Shown: one piece after another, positions 23,360-35,755 of the stretch | How the letters are laid out: each line of letters begins with the position of its first letter | Position numbering within the stretch: position 1 is the first letter of the stretch | From: Cryptomeria japonica | Lineage: Eukaryota > Streptophyta > Pinopsida > Cupressales > Cupressaceae | Assembly: GCF_030272615.1 (NCBI RefSeq) | Contig: NC_081414.1 | Span: 335,809,927-335,873,926, forward strand | DNA: 64,000 nt | Direction: 5' to 3' | The notes under the pieces: model-generated | The model's database searches: none | The model's input: the letters and a program-made list of their open reading frames with translations, nothing else | Told to the model about the DNA's origin: nothing | Program-made: the position numbers and the translations under genes

Positions 23360-23910
23360 ACCAATGTTACTTAGTTATGCAAACATTACCCTCTATTACA
23401 TTATTCCTATAAAAGAACCATCGAGACCTATAAAAAAAAAACCTTCCCAAGGTCCCCCCCTTAAGGCCTACACAACAAAATTGTTGATTACGTAAAACAA
23501 ATGTATATTTTTTAGAAGATATGGTGAAATGCTCCCTACACTGTTGCTTGGGTTCATCTTGACTCCACCTCCCCTCGATGTTGTTAGTATGCATGCACTT
23601 ATTTGATCAGGTGTGATTGTGAAATCTATGGAGTTCATGGTTCTCATTCCTATTGCCCCTTAGATTTCCATGGATTCTACTACTTGTGGAAGATGGTCCT
23701 AGCCTCTCCATTTGCCATCTCCCAAGCAACACACTGATTGGCTATACATTGACAAATTTCCTCATCTACAAATCGCCAATTCCCCAATCTATACTTGACA
23801 ATGTTTTTGAGTAGAATGATAATGACACTAATGCTCTCACTAGATGTGAGTCGATTGATGATGGTGCCGCTAGTGATATTTGGGGGAAGCAACATGATTG
23901 CTATCCTCCT
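23360..23910 (-). other. Unrecognised exon-like segment (unit B)
   Basis: This is the counterpart of 13140-13690. The minus-strand frame 23680-23895 keeps the ITSGTIINRLTSSESIS...NWRFVDEEIC sequence but ends earlier because of an indel. The function is unknown. Confidence 0.3.
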
Positions 23911-24403
23911 CTCCCATTCAACGTAGCTTTATTTCCTTAGTTTTTTTCTATAAACTTGACCATTGATATTTAATACTTTTGTTAGGCTTTGTCAATATAC
24001 CATCTTCCGTTGTACTCTTAATTATGAATATTTAAATATTTCCCTATTATTAATATAAAATTTAATTAAACAAAATATTCAATAAAAAAATTATCCTTCA
24101 CTATTCTTATTCTAATTTTATTATAAAATTTAAATTAAATTTTATTTTATAAAACCATTTCTTATAATCCACTTAAATAATTGATAAATACTTATTAATT
24201 CTTTTAAAGTTCCCACCATAATCTATCAAACTCAGTCAGCATTAATGCATTACTACACATTAGCGGTGAAAGTAGATATTTAATCGCATCGTACAAGACA
24301 GATATGACTTATTGTGTGGCGCATGGCTATCCCCACGGATGAAAATTTATAGTTTTAGGTAAAATGCATCACTCAAATTTACTCACTTTAATGACCGAGG
24401 ACG

Positions 24404-24411
24404 CTATATAG
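24404..24411 (+). promoter_or_regulatory. Probable TATA box of the intact P450
   Basis: The sequence ctatatag lies 76 bases before the ATG at 24487, in a suitable place for a short 5' UTR. In unit A the deletion junction falls within this element (gacgctat then filler), which fits the loss of transcription there. Prediction from sequence only. Confidence 0.55.
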
Positions 24412-24486
24412 TTGAGATGTATCAAATAATCACACAGAGAATCTCTAGACTGTAAACCGTCATTGCGATTCCAAACATTCTGAGGA

Positions 24487-26061
24487 ATGGATGGCAGCCA
24501 GCCTTTTTTTGCTCTTGTTGTGTTTATAGTTTGCTATTTTCTTCTGTCTTCTCTGAAAGGGAAAACTGCGAACAGGTCCTACAAGGGTCCTGCTATTTAT
24601 CCCATAGTAGGCTCAGCCTACGAGATCGCTACAAATCGCAATAGGTTTCTGGAATGGCTAACAGAAACACTCCAAAAAATGCCAACGAAAACCTTTGTGA
24701 CCAAACGACCCGGTGGAACTATGGATGTCTGTACTGCAGATCCTGCAAACGTGGAGTATATGCTCATAACCAACTTCGAAAACTATCCGAAAGGAGAACG
24801 TTTCACCTTTCTTCTCCATGATTTCTTGGGTCGAGGCTTCTTCAATGCCGATGGAGAGCTGTGGAAGATGCAGAGGAAGACCGCCAGCTATGAGTTCAAT
24901 ACCAAGTCTCTCAGAAGCTTCGTGGTGGAGACTGTGCAGTGGGAGATTCGGAACCGGTTGGTGCCAGTGCTGTCAAGCGCATCTAAAACAGGCAGGTCTT
25001 TAGATTTGCAAGATGTTTTGCAAAGGTTTGGATTTGACAATATCTGCAGGGTTGCTTTTGGGGTGGATACCGCCTGCCTACTCCCCTCAATGCCCACTTC
25101 ACCATTTGCCGAAGCTTTTCACGATGCCACAGATCTTAGCGCCGGGAGGTTCATGTATGCTGTTCCCTTTCTCTGGAGAGTCAAGCGCATGCTTAACATC
25201 GGCTCTGAAAAGCGCCTACGCAGAGCACTCAAAGTAGTCGATGAATTTGCTTCGGAAGTGGTAAGTTCTAGAAGGAAGCAGATCTCAGTGGAATGCCTTG
25301 AAAGAAATGATCTGCTTTCAAGGTTCATAGCAGTTCTCATAGATAATTCAAATCGGTTCGACAAGGAGGTTTATTTCGAAGATGATAAAAAATTGAGTGG
25401 TACGATAGATACTTTTTTGAAGGAAATGGTGGTGAGCTTTTTTTTGGCAGGCAGGGATAGTACTTCCGTTGCTCTAACATGGTTTTTCTGGCTGCTGACT
25501 TGTTACCCAAGGGTGGAGGAAAGCATTCACTCTGAAATCTTACAGATCTTGGCTAAGAGATTGCAGCCCACAACAGCTGATGAAGAAGGGATTAGTTTCA
25601 GTTTTGAAGAATTTAAGGATATGCAATATCTGCATGCTGCTCTGTGCGAGTCAATGAGACTTTACCCTCCTGTGCCTGTGGATACTAAATATGTCTCCAG
25701 AGATGATGTTTTACCAGATGGGACTTGTGTGAAGAAAGGATGGAATTTGAGTTACAGTAGTTATGCGATGGGCAGGATGGAAAATATTTGGGGTAGTGAT
25801 TGTTTGCAGTTCAAGCCTGAGAGATGGTTAGAAAACGGGGAATTTGTGGGAGAAAACCCGTGTAAGTTTCCAGTATTTCATGCTGGGCCTCGAGTATGTC
25901 TGGGTAAAGAGATGGCATTCATACAGATGAAATCAGTGGTGGCTTCTATCATGCATGGATTCAGAATTAAGGTAGCAGATGGGATTAGGTGTCCCGACTA
26001 TGTGCTTTCTCTGACAATGCGCATGAGAGGAGGGCTACCTGTTACAGTAGCATGTCGCTGA
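24487..26061 (+). CDS. Cytochrome P450, CYP86 clan, CYP94-like (524 aa, intact)
   Basis: This is a single-exon, full-length microsomal P450. Residues 7-23 form a hydrophobic ER anchor. The proline-rich hinge is reduced to KGPAIYPIVGS. The C-helix contains DGELWKMQRK, the I-helix AGRDST lies at 321-326 (oxygen activation), the K-helix E388xxR391 reads ESMRLYPP, and the PERF-type motif FKPERW lies at 442-447. The haem loop FHAGPRVCLGKEM carries the ligand Cys471. The sequences NVEYMLITNFENYPKG, FLGRGFFNADG and FDNICRVAFG are characteristic of CYP94/CYP86-clan fatty-acid omega-hydroxylases, and CYP94 genes are usually intronless. Known members oxidise fatty acids or jasmonoyl-isoleucine at the omega end using NADPH and P450 reductase. 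The substrate here is not determinable. Its GC content is visibly higher than its AT-rich surroundings. It is the only intact host gene seen. Confidence 0.92.
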   Translation: MDGSQPFFALVVFIVCYFLLSSLKGKTANRSYKGPAIYPIVGSAYEIATNRNRFLEWLTETLQKMPTKTFVTKRPGGTMDVCTADPANVEYMLITNFENYPKGERFTFLLHDFLGRGFFNADGELWKMQRKTASYEFNTKSLRSFVVETVQWEIRNRLVPVLSSASKTGRSLDLQDVLQRFGFDNICRVAFGVDTACLLPSMPTSPFAEAFHDATDLSAGRFMYAVPFLWRVKRMLNIGSEKRLRRALKVVDEFASEVVSSRRKQISVECLERNDLLSRFIAVLIDNSNRFDKEVYFEDDKKLSGTIDTFLKEMVVSFFLAGRDSTSVALTWFFWLLTCYPRVEESIHSEILQILAKRLQPTTADEEGISFSFEEFKDMQYLHAALCESMRLYPPVPVDTKYVSRDDVLPDGTCVKKGWNLSYSSYAMGRMENIWGSDCLQFKPERWLENGEFVGENPCKFPVFHAGPRVCLGKEMAFIQMKSVVASIMHGFRIKVADGIRCPDYVLSLTMRMRGGLPVTVACR

Positions 26062-26504
26062 CGTACCTAGTCCAGTCTGTTATTAAGAAATGTTTAGTGA
26101 AGGTACCAACTAGTAGGTTGGATGTACTGGTTAATTTTTTTGAAGGACTGTGTACTCTAGACTTCTTAAGTTATGATTATGAGTAATTAATTGTAGAAAA
26201 TTATAGGGCATAAAATGATATTTTCGATAAGTCTTATCTTTAAATAATGACATATTATTGAATTATTTGTTAGATAAATAGTGTTAAATTTTTATTATTT
26301 TCATGTATATATTGATTATCAATTAATGTATAAATAATTAGGTTGGATGTATGGTTAAATAAGTGTTACATAGCGGTGACTAATTATGTTTATAACATTA
26401 TAATAATGTTTTTTGTTTAGCAATGAAAAGATAATATAAATGTCAAGTTGATTTTAAGTAATGAGGTTTAACATATACAATAGACATCCAAATAGGAGTG
26501 GAAA

Positions 26505-27175
26505 ATAAATAGGACTACTTTGTTTTGTTGATTCTATTATATTTAGCATAAAATAGTTTATGTAGTGATATGCTTTTACAACAAGAAGAAAAAGAAATGA
26601 TCTTTTTACTTTTAAATTTACAATGTTAATAATTTAATAATTATCTTACAACATATTGTCAAACTTGTGAATATTATATTATAGGAAAAATATAGTATAT
26701 TTGAAATCATTTTAAATAATAAATAGTTTTTCAAATTTAGAAAAGATTTAGTTATAATGATAACAAGAAAGAGCAAGTAGATTAAATTTTTTCTTAATAT
26801 TAAATTATATTTACACTTCAAATCTAATAAACCTAATAAACTAATATATATAGACTCTTTCATGAAAATGTTAAATAATATATTTAAATTATTGATTAAT
26901 TACATAAAGATCATTATATATAGTGATACTAGAATTACCATTTCATGAATATGCTAAGTTAAAAGAACACAAGGAATTGAAACATGACAACTACTATCAA
27001 ATGTATTCATTAAGAGGTTATTCCTTACTAAATGTGAAGAATATGGACTTGCATATGAAATAATTTATAATTGTTTAAAAAACAATTTTTATATGATAGG
27101 AATTTGAAACATTTAAAATAAATGTCAATTATAAATATATATTATATATTTATATGTATAAATGAAAACTAGATA
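26505..27175 (+). repeat. Dispersed AT-rich repeat (unit B copy)
   Basis: This is the duplicate of 16015-16690 and is inverted relative to 300-1005. It is non-coding. Confidence 0.7.
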
Positions 27176-27184
27176 TTACAATCC

Positions 27185-28310
27185 AAGACATCTACCATTA
27201 AAACAAGAGTTGTAGAGTAGCAAAATTCCTACCCAAATAGTGGCATAATGCTTTTGTTTTTGTTTGATTGAGGTTTGGACTTGCCATGTAATCTCTATAT
27301 TATTAAATGCAAAGCTCCAATCATCCAACTGAAAGTCTTCATGCCTTCATTATGCTCTCTTTGATGTGCTACTGTCTAGAAAAACAATGCCATCATGAAA
27401 ATTATCTAGAATAGGAAGGAGGTGACAGATTAATTTGAATTATGAAAATTTTGAAATGTTGTATATGAATTTGATACCATTTTGTCAAACTCAAATGTTC
27501 TGATAGATTTTAGTAAAAAGTAATAAATCTAGGACTAATGACCCTATACTTGTTCTATTATTGAAAGAACACTGAAAGACAAAATCGAGTCTTGACTAAA
27601 AACAAGGAGAAAATTTTATAAATTCTTAAATGACTATATTTAAACACTGTATAAAGTATATGTTGGTTGCTATTAACAGTTATAGCCCAAACTACATCCC
27701 TCTGCCTTTTTTCTTTTATCATTCCCACAAACATAAAAGAGACCTTAAAAGGCCCAAATGTTTTTCAAAAGCAACATAAGTAGATTTTTTCCACAGATCT
27801 ACCCTTATCTTCTTCCAGTTGCACTCATCACATGAAGGTCTAGTCAAGGCAAAGATGAGCCGAGTTGTACATAACATAAAATAAAAGCTAAACATCTACA
27901 ACAACACTAGCATGAAAAACACATACAAGTGAGCACATGTCTACATTACTAGCTTTTGTACAGGCATTGAGTTCCAAATCCAAATGATACAGATTCAACT
28001 ACAAGCTAGGCGAGCTTGTGTAATATGACTGTTCAACTTAATGTTCTACACAAAAAATTGAAGTAATCATGAAAAACAATTCAATGGCTTTGGATTACAA
28101 AATGCTAGATGAAATACAATTGAACAAATACAACTCAACAACATTGAACTCATTTCCTCATCAACCTTAGTCGGAAAGAAAACAAACTATATCATAAATG
28201 ATATTGTATTCAAAATTGATATAAACCTAGAAAATCATAATTTTTTTGCCCAACACCAAAATCTTGAGATGGTATTCATGTCATTTCTGATAACTTCCAA
28301 TATAACAATA
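27185..28310. other. Non-coding sequence, nothing recognised (unit B)
   Basis: This is the counterpart of 16700-17820. No gene was seen. Confidence 0.4.
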
Positions 28311-28311
28311 T

Positions 28312-28473
28312 TTAATTAGAGTCAAATTTTAATGCAAGGTAGTTTTTTGTCAAATCTAACCACCATAACATCTTGTAATGCATAAATACTACTTTTGGAA
28401 ATTGTTTTAGTGGAACACTTAGATTCTTGACTCCAGTCATTGAGGGATCATCAAGAGCTTGATCACTCTGTAG
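28312..28473 (-). other. Exon-like fragment (unit B)
   Basis: A minus-strand frame follows a ttctacag acceptor and is nearly identical to 17825-17986 (two or three amino-acid changes). The gene is not recognised. Confidence 0.3.
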
Positions 28474-28689
28474 AATGAAATGCATATGTGCAAATGCTAT
28501 ATTACACAAATCTACTACTTATAGACAATTAGGTTTTCTGCTAATGCCCAATGTCTCACAAATCCAAAAGATCCCACATGAATGCATGCCAATTATGAAG
28601 TGCAAATTAGATGATGTAGATATTGATACAATCTATGCCAGTGTTGGTCTTCGTACCATCCTACAGGTAATAAATACTCATTAGTAATG

Positions 28690-29914
28690 CGCTAAGTTTG
28701 ATATAGTGTATTTGCAGAAAGAGGGCATTTTGGATTAGAAAACAATTTAAATGTTCTAAACAATTTTAAAATAATTCTTAATTTTTTAATTGAAACATAT
28801 GGAATTGACATCTCATAAATTAATGCAACCTAAGGATATCAATCATCCATTGCAACATTGGCAAATGAATATGTTATGCTACAATCCTGATAAGAGAGTT
28901 GTACACTTGGATTTTATCACTTTGTTGCAAAAAAAAAAGAAAAAAATATTTTAAAGTGTAAGTATGTGATCTAGATTTATTATAGAAAAATGAGTGATTT
29001 CAGAAATGAGAAACATATTACAGAAAGAAAAACAAACATAACTAGCTAGATATAGAAAAAAGATGCAGAAGTACCTGGATTTGAAAATAGGAGAAGCAAT
29101 TGCCAAGCACGCGTGTTAGGAACTTAATTTGAATATGTGTCTAAAACAACACAAGGAAATTTGATAAGAAAATCAAAATACAAAATGCATTACTATAGGG
29201 TTCATAGAAGACAAGGGAAGGAGTCATGAACATGACAGATCACCACAAGGAAAGAATGATATATAACAACACGTAAAAGGGACAGTCAAACTATGACTCT
29301 TAAAGAGTAAAGAGAAATGATCCAAGACTTATGGATATTTTCATATGAGCAATCATGCTAATATTGAAATTCCAAAAGATAGCAAGAACACAATTAAGAT
29401 AGTCTACTTATAAGGAGTAATGAGGCCATGAAATATAGAGATGAAGGGTATTTCTTTAAAACCATGAATGTAATGAAAATCCCTAATGACAAGATGGGAA
29501 AGACACAAGTTTGTAACAGTCCTCATTGAAAGAATAGTCATGAAATGCAATGGAACTTCCAAACCATATAATATCAAGAGAGATCATCATAATCACAATT
29601 ATGGTCATGCAAATAACAATCAATGTAGTCAACTCATGGTTCTATTTGGATCTTCTGGATCACAAGTAATTATAAAAAGAATTCATGATGGTGCAAGTTG
29701 ATTCTTGAAAAGATAAGAGCCCTATATATATCATATAGTTGAGGAAATGGTAAAGAATATAGAAGGAGAATGCAACTTGCATTCTTTTAATATTATCCAA
29801 AAGATCAAATTGAAAACCAAAAGGGAGACTAACTATTCACTGGAACTAGCTGCTTTAATATTTTACATTCGATTTTTTATTTGAATAAATTATATAATGA
29901 TTCTTCTATATCAA
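28690..29914. other. Non-coding sequence, nothing recognised (unit B)
   Basis: This is the counterpart of 18210-19427. The 71-codon frame at 29486-29701 is open only in this unit and has no motif. Confidence 0.4.
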
Positions 29915-29933
29915 AACATATTCAGATCCAACA

Positions 29934-31715
29934 TAATGCATGTATGGGCGAGAATGGGCGAGCTGCTGGAAGCGGATGAGCTAGGGTTTTTGTTGGTGAA
30001 AGGAGGATGGGAGGGAACGAGTGAGCTGTTGGAAGCGGACGAGCTTGGGTTTTTGTGGGTGAAGACTCAGATGAAGAGGCTAAGGATGATGATGCAAATG
30101 GGCTGGGAGAAGGTCTTTTATTTTCAGCCCATGCTTGTTGTTTTTCCCTACGCAACGGTTTTGCTTTTGGTTGTAGTTTTCTTGAGATCTGAGCTGATTA
30201 CGGTGGGGAAGGAGGTGATGTTTTCCTCTAGTTTTCCCTTGATATCCTTGGCAAGGGATGGGGACTATAAGATTTTTTTGGGTGTTGGAGGCAGGGCTAT
30301 GTTTGGTTATAGGAAGGTGTAGCGATTATGGTGGGTGCTCTTGGCTTTGGGAGTGAGCTATTTTCTTTGCAGCCTTAGAGATGAAAGCCCCAGTCTTTTG
30401 GGGTTGGGGTTTCCCGAATATGTGGTTGGTTTTCTATGGGTTTTTCTCTGCATAGATTTTGTGGGGCTTCCACTCTTTTGGGTGGATTGGGTATTTTGGA
30501 TGACATGTTGCTTTTGTTCATTGGCTTCTCTATGTTGACCCTCTATTCTTTCCTGGTTTATTTCTTGGTGAGGTTTTTTAACGCTCTTTTTGCCAATTCT
30601 CATGGATCTTTTTATGAGGTGTTTTTCTCTCCTATGAAGGTGGAGTGGTGGCTTGGGTTTTGGGCCGTGTTTGAGCTGTTTGGGTAGTCAGGCTACTATT
30701 TTTCTTGTTCTATTGAGGTGGCCCTTTCTCCTATTGAGGTGGAGAGTAGGTGTGGGAGATTTTCTCAGCTATTGCTATTCATGTTGCTGGTTGAGGGAGC
30801 CAGTCAAAACCCTCATGGTTTTCTTCGCAGACGGTTTTGGGTTTACAGTTTTCCCCCCGTTTCCCATAATGGTTTGCTGGTTGTGGGAGCCTATAGAAAC
30901 CCTCTTGGCTAGATTGTTCTTTCAGGGCAAGATTTTATTTTCTCGGCCTTAGTAGGTTATGGGAGCCTTGTAAAACCCACTTGCATGTCGACCTATGTTT
31001 CTTCTTGTCCTATTGAGGTGGCCCTTTCTCCTATTGAGGTGGAGAGTAGGTGTGGAGGAGCATATTGGTTGTTGCAATTTGTACTGCTGGTTGAGGGAGC
31101 TGGTCTCAACCCTCATGGTGGTCTTCATAGATGGTTCTGGGTTCATAGTTTTATCACTGTGTCCTAGAATGGTTTGCTGGTTGTGGGAGCCTGTAAAAAC
31201 CCTCCTGGCTAGATTGTGCATATAGGTAATGTTGTTGTTTTTTGGGCCTTAGAAGGTTTTGGGAGCCTTGTAAAACCCACTTTCAAGGTTGAGGGAGCCT
31301 GGAAAAACCCTCTATTTTTTATTTTATTTTTGGGACTGGCTAGTTGCTAGAAGTTTTCAAGGGCCCAGTATGGCCATTGTTTGTTTTTGGTTAGGTATTG
31401 GTTGTGTGGTCTTTTGTGGCCAGGAGCTTCTGTTATAGGTTATGGGAGCCTGGGAAAACCCTTATTCTATTTGTGAGAGCCTTGATAAAACCCTTGAGAT
31501 AGTGAAAGGCTTTGGCCCCATCCTCTTTCAGCTAGATTTCATTGATACCTCTTTGCTGCTAGGCTGGTTTTAGGTTGTTGTTTATCTTTGATGTATCATT
31601 TGTAGTTGTCTATTTGGGGTTTCATATCTTGGTAAAATCCAAGGGTTTCAGGTCCCTTCAAAGCTTGTTGTATGGGGTTTCCGGTCCCCTCAAAACCTGT
31701 TTACCTAATCAAAAA
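29934..31715 (+). mobile_element. Retroposon with LINE-like tail (unit B)
   Basis: This is the same element as 19447-21225. Its target duplications are aacatattcagatccaaca at 29915-29933 and a slightly mutated copy at 31716-31734. It sits at the identical site in both units, so insertion preceded the duplication. Its internal ~300-bp modules lie at about 30708-30985 and 31009-31287. Confidence 0.7.
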
Positions 31716-31799
31716 AACAAATTCAAATCCAACATCACACAGATGGAGAAGCATATTGTCTGGCACACAAATAGTAAAAGTAAGATAAAAAAGCATTTG

Positions 31800-32694
31800 T
31801 TTAACTTGTGAAAATGTTTGTATACCTTAGAATATTGCAATGCATCCTTACAATTAAAATTAGAAAAGTGTCTTGAGACCCATAAAATGATATTATGCTT
31901 CAAAGCTAATATATAAGGTACTCTAAGAATTTGATTTTTAGAGTTACGGAGAAAATTGACCAAATGAATCCTGACCTTTTATTTGTGCTTGTAGTCTTCC
32001 AAACTTTGAATTTCATTATCTGATTTAGTTGTGCCAGAGGAACTCTCTAGAATTTTCAAGAGTTGCCCTACATTGGCATCTTCATCCCATGAAAGGTTCT
32101 GTAAGCCTGCTTCCCTACCATCTTTTAAATTAAATTGAAATTTGTTTGGAAATAGTATACTAGTTGATAAATGTGGCTACATCGTTAAAGAATTTATAGC
32201 AAAATCCATAGTGATTGACAAACAATACACAAGATTTTTCTTTTGGTACAACTTTTCATAGTTTGGTTGTTTGTATATCCTCTAAAATCATCTATTTTAT
32301 GCGGTGCATAGCAAAATCTAGGGTGAATCATCCCAATCCAAAATTACAAATTCAAAAATCCCTAAGAAAACAATATATCATCATAATATATGATTAATAT
32401 ATAGAAAGGCAACAGATTTATCTTGGATTTTTCATCATTTTATCAACGATTTATGTCATTCTTGTAGGGTCTTAGTGTCATTTCAGAAATATTTGGTAAC
32501 CTAAGACAAAGGTGATCATTAATAGTACCAGATTCAACAAATTTCAGCAAGGTTTTTTTCAAATATGTAGCAAAGCATTTGATTTCAAATGAGATTTCTA
32601 CTTTCAAGAGGGGTTTCTCTCCAAAAAATAAATCAGAAATACATAGGAAGTTCCTACAGTTTATTTTTGGTTTCCAGTTATTAAATCTTCTCAA
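31800..32694 (-). other. Exon-like fragments of an unrecognised gene (unit B, longer)
   Basis: Minus-strand frame 32443-32694 (about 83 codons, including LFFGEKPLLKVEISFEIKC and HLCLRLPNISEMTLRPY) is followed by frames at 32200-31820. Those frames read SWDEDANVGQLLKILESSSG and KNQILRVPYILALKHN and end DALQYSK before a gtatac donor. One in-frame stop lies in the middle block. The pattern resembles exons of a large host gene on the minus strand. I cannot name the family and it may be a pseudogene fragment. Confidence 0.35.
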
Positions 32695-32699
32695 TAGTT

Positions 32700-33424
32700 C
32701 AACAGTACTTCGTAAGTTTCTTTTGTCAAAGGAAGCTAGTTGTTTATTCAGTAAAATAACGTAGCTATGAACAACTAATGCTTGAATATAAAATGGATGA
32801 CTATTTGCAAACTAATGCTTGAAACTTGAAAGGTGAACAAAGATCAAGTCCATTAGAGATGTGAGTACATATTAACTTATTTAGAAATACTCATAGTATA
32901 AAGTGACCTCAAAGATCCTCATAGCACATAGCGACCTCAAAGTATAAAGTGAGCTCAAATATAGGAAGAATTTTAGAAAATATGATTATAAAATTGAAGC
33001 TACAGGCACATGTCAGTTTTATTGGCTACAGTATAGTCTCTGTGTTCTGAGATAGCTTCCCATTGTGAAGATAAAATGCTAGTCTACTATTTACCAAGTC
33101 ACAGTCTCCTTCCTCCTCTTTTATTTACTCTATCATATACTGGAAGTCACAAAAAACAAAGATCTATCAATTTTGGTTGCAAACAGAACCACATGTCACT
33201 AGTTTCTTTGATGAAATAAATTCATGGTAATAAATTTTATTTTAAAACATTAATACTCAACCTAATCACTAATCTATTTTTTCATAAAAGAAATTATAGT
33301 AACAAAAATTCTATTTGCCTTGTTTAATAGATCAAGGCGATTAATCAAAGTATGTTTAAGATATACCAACACCCTTGTTTTCCATACCATTTAAATAAGG
33401 AAATTATTGTAATTGGGAAAATAA
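32700..33424. other. Unique spacer with a short degenerate repeat
   Basis: This lies between the duplication and the LINE tail. Around 32889-32956 a motif of the type atagtataaagtgacctcaa recurs about three times imperfectly. No gene was seen. Confidence 0.4.
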
Positions 33425-33639
33425 TATAATTTTTCATTAAGGTAAACGGGTTTTACAAGGACCCGAAACCCAAAGTTTTAAAACCAAATGATCAGTCACA
33501 AAACAAAGTAAAACCAATAGCTAACCAACAGATGAAATAGGTGCTGAGCCCACAAAGTAAAAAAATAACAAAAAAAACAAGCTAAGCACAACACAAAACA
33601 CCAACACCCTACTGGAAAGAGTGCACCAATTCCGAGTTC

Positions 33640-34435
33640 TTCTAGATCATCTTGCGATTTATGTCTTCAAGCTCTTCTATAGTGAACTTGGAGGTATCCT
33701 GCTCTTGATTCCTGCTTGTGGTTCTAGTATATGGGCTAGTCATAGTCCGAGAACCCATACCTTGCACACTCAAATCCTATAATTTATTCTTCTATTTAGT
33801 TTCCAAAGGCAATATGCTAGATAAAGGCCGAGCTTTGTGATCAACAATCACACATTAACCTTCTTGAGGCCCTTCACACTAGTATTCATTTCTTCCTTAT
33901 TAATGTTCAATAATTTCCTCAAGATCCCTAATTATTCTATGAAGTCTTTGCTTCATCGACAACATCTCGCCTAACATCACTTGCCTAGGGGTTTGACTAG
34001 GATGGCACCCTGGGTCCTAGCCAAAAGAAGGGAAGTGAAGCGAAGCGCTCAACATTTTGACTATGAAAGCAACCTGCCCCCCTCCCCTTTCACCACCCTA
34101 GCCCCCCCTCTATAGTTGAGTAGGGCAGTTTAGTTTAGTGTCAGGGTAGCCCTGCATGCTTATTCTAGCCCCTACTATTCTAATAGATTATTGTGCCAAC
34201 CCCTAGTCATTCTATTATTCCCCAACTTTCATTCTGGAATGAACACTCGACCATCAGAAGCGACCCCTCCTTTATCTCATTATTTCTTCCACTCTTGATT
34301 CTAGATAATGAATTGTACTCTCATGGTTAGTCTTCATAGTCTCCACATCTTCAGTTAATTTTTGTGTCATCTGGATCAACTTATCATTTTTACTTGGCTC
34401 AGGGTTATTAGTAAATGTATCAATGACACCCTTGA
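33640..34435 (-). pseudogene. Third LINE ORF, C-terminal part, and 3' UTR boundary
   Basis: This continues the frame of 41945-43029 (IKGVIDTF spans the insertion site). It holds a heptad-like segment (LIQMTQKLTEDVETMKT) and then degenerate sequence ending near TIEELEDINRKM at about 33650. The LINE 3' UTR and tail follow to 33425. Confidence 0.5.
34431..34435. repeat. Left target-site duplication (cttga) of the 34-42 kb copia element
   Basis: This matches 41945-41949 exactly. Removing the element and one copy rejoins the interrupted LINE ORF in frame. Confidence 0.85.
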
Positions 34436-35699
34436 TATTGACAAATTAGAGGAATTTATTATGTGTTGCATTGTTGTTTTGTCATTGATCGCAACATCGT
34501 CTGTTTTGGTTGTTTACCGACTTCCAGTAGGTTCTGGTAGAGTGGCTGGACTATGTTATTGATTTGATATGCTTCGGTATGTTTTTGTTTGTTGAATTGA
34601 TTTGGATCTGGCACTCATGCTATTTTAATGCGTATCACAATCAGTTGGTTTGAGATTTTATGACTCAGGAGCTATCATTTTTTCTAGCAAGCCTTTTGGT
34701 CACCAATAAGGGTTTTACAAGTAGAGCTTTGCTGAAGATCTTTTGATGAACTTGATAAGTGGTGTTGGTGCGGCTTCTAGATGGCTTTTAGGATGCTTTT
34801 AACTATCTTATTCATGTTCCTGTTGATCGGTGGTGTTGCATCTGGTTTATGGTGACCTATTTTGGGTCTAGTCTTATTCTGTTAGGTTATGGACCAGTTT
34901 ATGTAACGTGTTGGTGGATGATCCCGATGCGTTACCGGTTGGATGTATTGATTGGGTTATATTGTTTTTATCCTAGGGTGACTTGGATGATCATTGGATT
35001 GTTGGTTTATGTTAATAAATTTATTGTATTATCTTTTAGGTGGCCAACCTAATTGTTTAGGTCTCGGGTTGGTATAAATATGATGTAAGATCTCTTTGTA
35101 GATCATGGTTATGGGATGGTTATGCGATTATCTACGTGCAAATAATGTTGTAATCATATGCAGAGGTTTTGATCAATCATAGGTGATTGAATTGGGTTTG
35201 AAAGAGAGGTTTAAGACCTCTAGTACCGAGCTTAACCAGAACTATACTCAAGCATAGGAGATGCTATCTTTGCAGTTCATTCTTCTTTCTAGATTGTAGT
35301 CTGGATTTATTTTGTAGTTAGTGAGGATTCTTTTATGATCAGCAGTGCACTCTAGGCCGTTGGCCTTCTTTCATGTGCAGGCCCCTCCTTTTGTAATCAC
35401 ATAGTTACCTCAAAAGTATTATCTGACTGTGGGTAGGCTTCCCACCATGGTTTTTCCCTTTACTGGGTTTTCCACGTACAAATCTTGGTGTCATGTGTTA
35501 TGGATGAATGGTAACTATTGTGCAATTTATGTTTATGCTTAATTACTATATCTGCTATTCCAGTATTTATCTTATGCATTCTGGTATTGAGTTTATGTGT
35601 ACTAGTAATGAGGTTTTGAATGCTTAAACTTTTGTAATATATTGACAACTGATTCATCCTCCCTCTCAGTTGTCCCCTGGTTATCTGAGTTGTATAACA
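34436..35699 (+). repeat. 5' LTR of the 34-42 kb copia element
   Basis: It is 1264 bp long. It starts tattgacaaattagagg (mutated from tgttggcaaattggagg, as in the right LTR) and ends gttgtataaca. Near its 3' end it contains ccaccatggtttttccctt and gggttttccac, shared with the LTRs of the non-autonomous elements. Confidence 0.88.
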
Positions 35700-35701
35700 A
35701 T

Positions 35702-35713
35702 TGGTATCAGAGC
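35702..35713 (+). other. Primer-binding site
   Basis: The sequence tggtatcagagc lies just inside the 5' LTR. The following leader (agaagcttaaccgcttgagg, then aagatcc) closely parallels the leader of the non-autonomous element at 57880-57908. Confidence 0.9.
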
Positions 35714-35755
35714 TTGGTCCTCTCTGCAGAAGCTTAACCGCTTGAGGAAGATCCT

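Larger units (their letters stand above)
22114..32587 (+). repeat. Tandem segmental duplication, unit B
   Basis: This is a head-to-tail copy of 11881-22099, starting accataaatcgacaatcccc and ending gcatttgatttcaa. It holds the intact P450 and is the more complete unit at the P450 promoter. At its right edge the exon-like sequence continues past the duplicated part into unique DNA. Confidence 0.95.
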
